This document shows, piece after piece, positions 62,048 to 64,000 of a stretch of 64,000 bases of DNA. The notes below the pieces were generated by a model that was given only the letters and a program-made list of their open reading frames with translations, did not search any database and was not told the origin of the DNA. Made by a program: the position numbers and the translations under genes. The stretch is from Purshia tridentata (lineage: Eukaryota > Streptophyta > Magnoliopsida > Rosales > Rosaceae), in contig QANT01003439.1 in NCBI GenBank assembly GCA_003254885.1, positions 1-64,000 of the forward strand, written 5' to 3'. The number at the start of each line of letters is the position of its first letter. Positions within the stretch are counted from its first letter, which is position 1.

Positions 62048-64000
62048 AGTTGAAGTTACTACTAGTAGCTAGTAGCCCTAGTACGTACTACTTCATGGTA
62101 TTGCTTTAATTGCTCGCTATTCAAATATGGTAATCACTAACCCATTTGTTGTTGAACATAATCCAATAAACAAACCCAATTCATAAAAATTACATTACAT
62201 ATTTAGATTTAGATCTAACAAATTATCTAGCTAGCTAGCTACTTGCCAAGTTAATCAATTATAGAGAAAACCCATTTGATGTTTTTCTTTTAAGTTTCTC
62301 TATTCGGAATTGCTGTAATTTTCATTGTCTGTTTCGGTGTAATCAAAATTGTGAAACATGCATATTGAATTATTGACGAATGATGAAGAAGAACGTAATC
62401 AATTAACCTTCTTGTTATCTCATTCTCGGCTCTGTTAAAAGAAAAGGAAAAACAAAAAACAAAAAGCCTTCTCTTTTTTTTTTTTGTGAGGTGTAAGATT
62501 TTGATTGGAACTTTGGTAGATTAGTTGTTGTGAAAATTTCCAAGTATCCGACCGCAGGACAAGATGCATGTGAGGTGGGTCTTTCAAATATTTATTTTAC
62601 TCTTTCTTGGTTGTGTAAAAATGTATTTAAGTTCTTATTAGACCTACCATAACCAGTCTGAACCGTCCGATTTGTTGACTGTCTCTTGGATCAATGAAAA
62701 AGGGACATTGGACGGTTAATTGAAGTCAGAAAATTGTTATATTAAAGAGGAAAAAAATAGACAACAATCTGACCTACCCATAGAGATGTGAAATGGTCAA
62801 TTGAGTATTGGGAAAGAAAAGGTCGTAGCAGCTCAGCAGCCGGTATGGTATGCTTGACTGTTGGACCGTCCGACTTTCTCTCTCTTTCTCATCAACTCGT
62901 TTAATAATATGTACCACTCCTGCCTTTTTGGAACTCCTAACCTAGCTATACAAAAAAAAAACTGTAATATATACAAGAAATTATTTAATCACAATTACAA
63001 ATTTACAATTATCTTTCTTTAGTTTTGTACACAACCAAATTATCATTTTTTAAATCTGTTTAATATTAAATTATGATAAATAGTCAATTAAAGGACGTGT
63101 GTTGTTTTACCGAGTCTTGCGATCTTATCTTATCCAATTAATACATCTTGCATAATTGCATCGCATGCATGCTTCCATTATCCGTATGAGAATGCTGCTT
63201 CACAATTATGCTGTCGTTTGCTGGCCCAGCCCAATAAACCCCAGCTCTAGAAATAGGTAATAAAAACTGTAAATTATTGGTCTAAAGGTGGGGGTGAAGG
63301 TGCAGAGAGTAGTCCAAATGTTCACTGGGAAAAGATGGCACATCTGTGGAATATTGTAAGGCAGAGAATCGATGCATGCTGAACAGTACGTTTCACATGC
63401 ATGCAGGTTCTTTGTTGTCTTCTCTAGCTATGGATGCGAATATATGATTTTGTCGATTGCTTTGAATTTTGAAATACTAGTTTTCTTCAGCTTAAATAAT
63501 TCACCAAATGGGGAAACAATAATAAGGAAATTGATTTTCGTCTGCATTATCATGAGTGAACTACCGTACCAAACTTTACATAATGCATGGTTTAGATTCA
63601 CCCTTGCAATCATCAAACAAGAGATCTTTTACCATACATTTATATTAGCATTTGTACAACGTAACACTTCACCCTGCATCAACAATGAGATTTAATTTGC
63701 TAAGGTTAATCGCTCATACCCGTATATAACGAGCATGAATTAGCCAAACATGCATTCACGTATATATGTTTGATTAGAGGAACTTCTCCACCAGAGACTG
63801 AAGGCCTGAGGCATAAATTGTTATTTAAGTAAATGTTTCACACATGCACACACTTCCTTTTGTGGGCATTTTAAATATTGCATCCTAAATAAGTCAAGCT
63901 TAGTTAATTCCGAGTAAATCGGTTTGTGCTAATCCTCTTGCAAGTTGCAATAAAGACTTTGAATCGTAGAATAAATTAAACAATTTTGTTTGTTTTTTTA
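62048..64000. other. Downstream spacer to window end
   Basis: It holds the 3' region of the DUF868 gene, then AT-rich DNA. AACCGTCCGA occurs near 62658 and a similar GACCGTCCGA near 62865, possibly remnants of foldback-type elements. No gene is supported up to the end of the window. Confidence 0.4.

Overview
The window is nuclear DNA of a dicot plant. It carries intron-rich genes with GT-AG splice sites and AT-rich spacers. Every confidently recognised protein has its closest remembered relative in Arabidopsis. A woody rosid such as Rosaceae is my guess from the look of the proteins and was not tested. No tools were used: exon borders were placed by hand from homology, splice signals and phase, and every multi-exon model below closes in frame. 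There is one 33-base N gap (48440-48472).

Layout. 1-20 kb: a nucleobase-ascorbate transporter of the NAT3 type (+), an ADR1-type RPW8 helper NLR (-), an OSB organellar single-strand DNA-binding protein (-) and a MAPKKK5-like kinase (+). 20-33 kb: two long adjacent genes on the same strand, gamma-tubulin complex component 5 (17 exons) and the telomere protein CTC1 (16 exons). 33-46 kb: a thioredoxin-fold protein (-), a phytocyanin (+), plastid aspartate aminotransferase ASP5 (-), ribosomal protein eL39 (-) and a plastid UbiA prenyltransferase of the homogentisate phytyltransferase family (-). 46-64 kb: gene-poor, holding only an ERF003-type AP2/ERF factor (+), a single-exon DUF868 protein (+) and one doubtful small reading frame.

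The genes do not form a pathway or an operon. They are an ordinary mix of housekeeping functions (translation, amino-acid metabolism, microtubule nucleation, telomere and organelle DNA upkeep) and signalling or defence functions (ADR1, MAPKKK5, ERF003). Housekeeping genes have the expected upstream motifs: telo-box and site II for eL39, and site II for OSB and GCP5.

I found no undescribed multi-gene system. The unexplained structure is in the non-coding DNA. (1) Several very short inserts end in poly(A), some as little as TCGACC plus A, and are flanked by 13-17 base direct repeats; one has its empty site preserved about 1 kb away. (2) Two foldback elements of about 400 bp lie 750 bp apart, one with a clean 9-base target duplication. 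(3) There are local duplications, including a near-identical 183-bp tandem, a diverged pair at 55.3/56.4 kb, a pair about 1 kb apart at 59.6/60.6 kb, and a palindromic CGAGAGTCTC-rich minisatellite.
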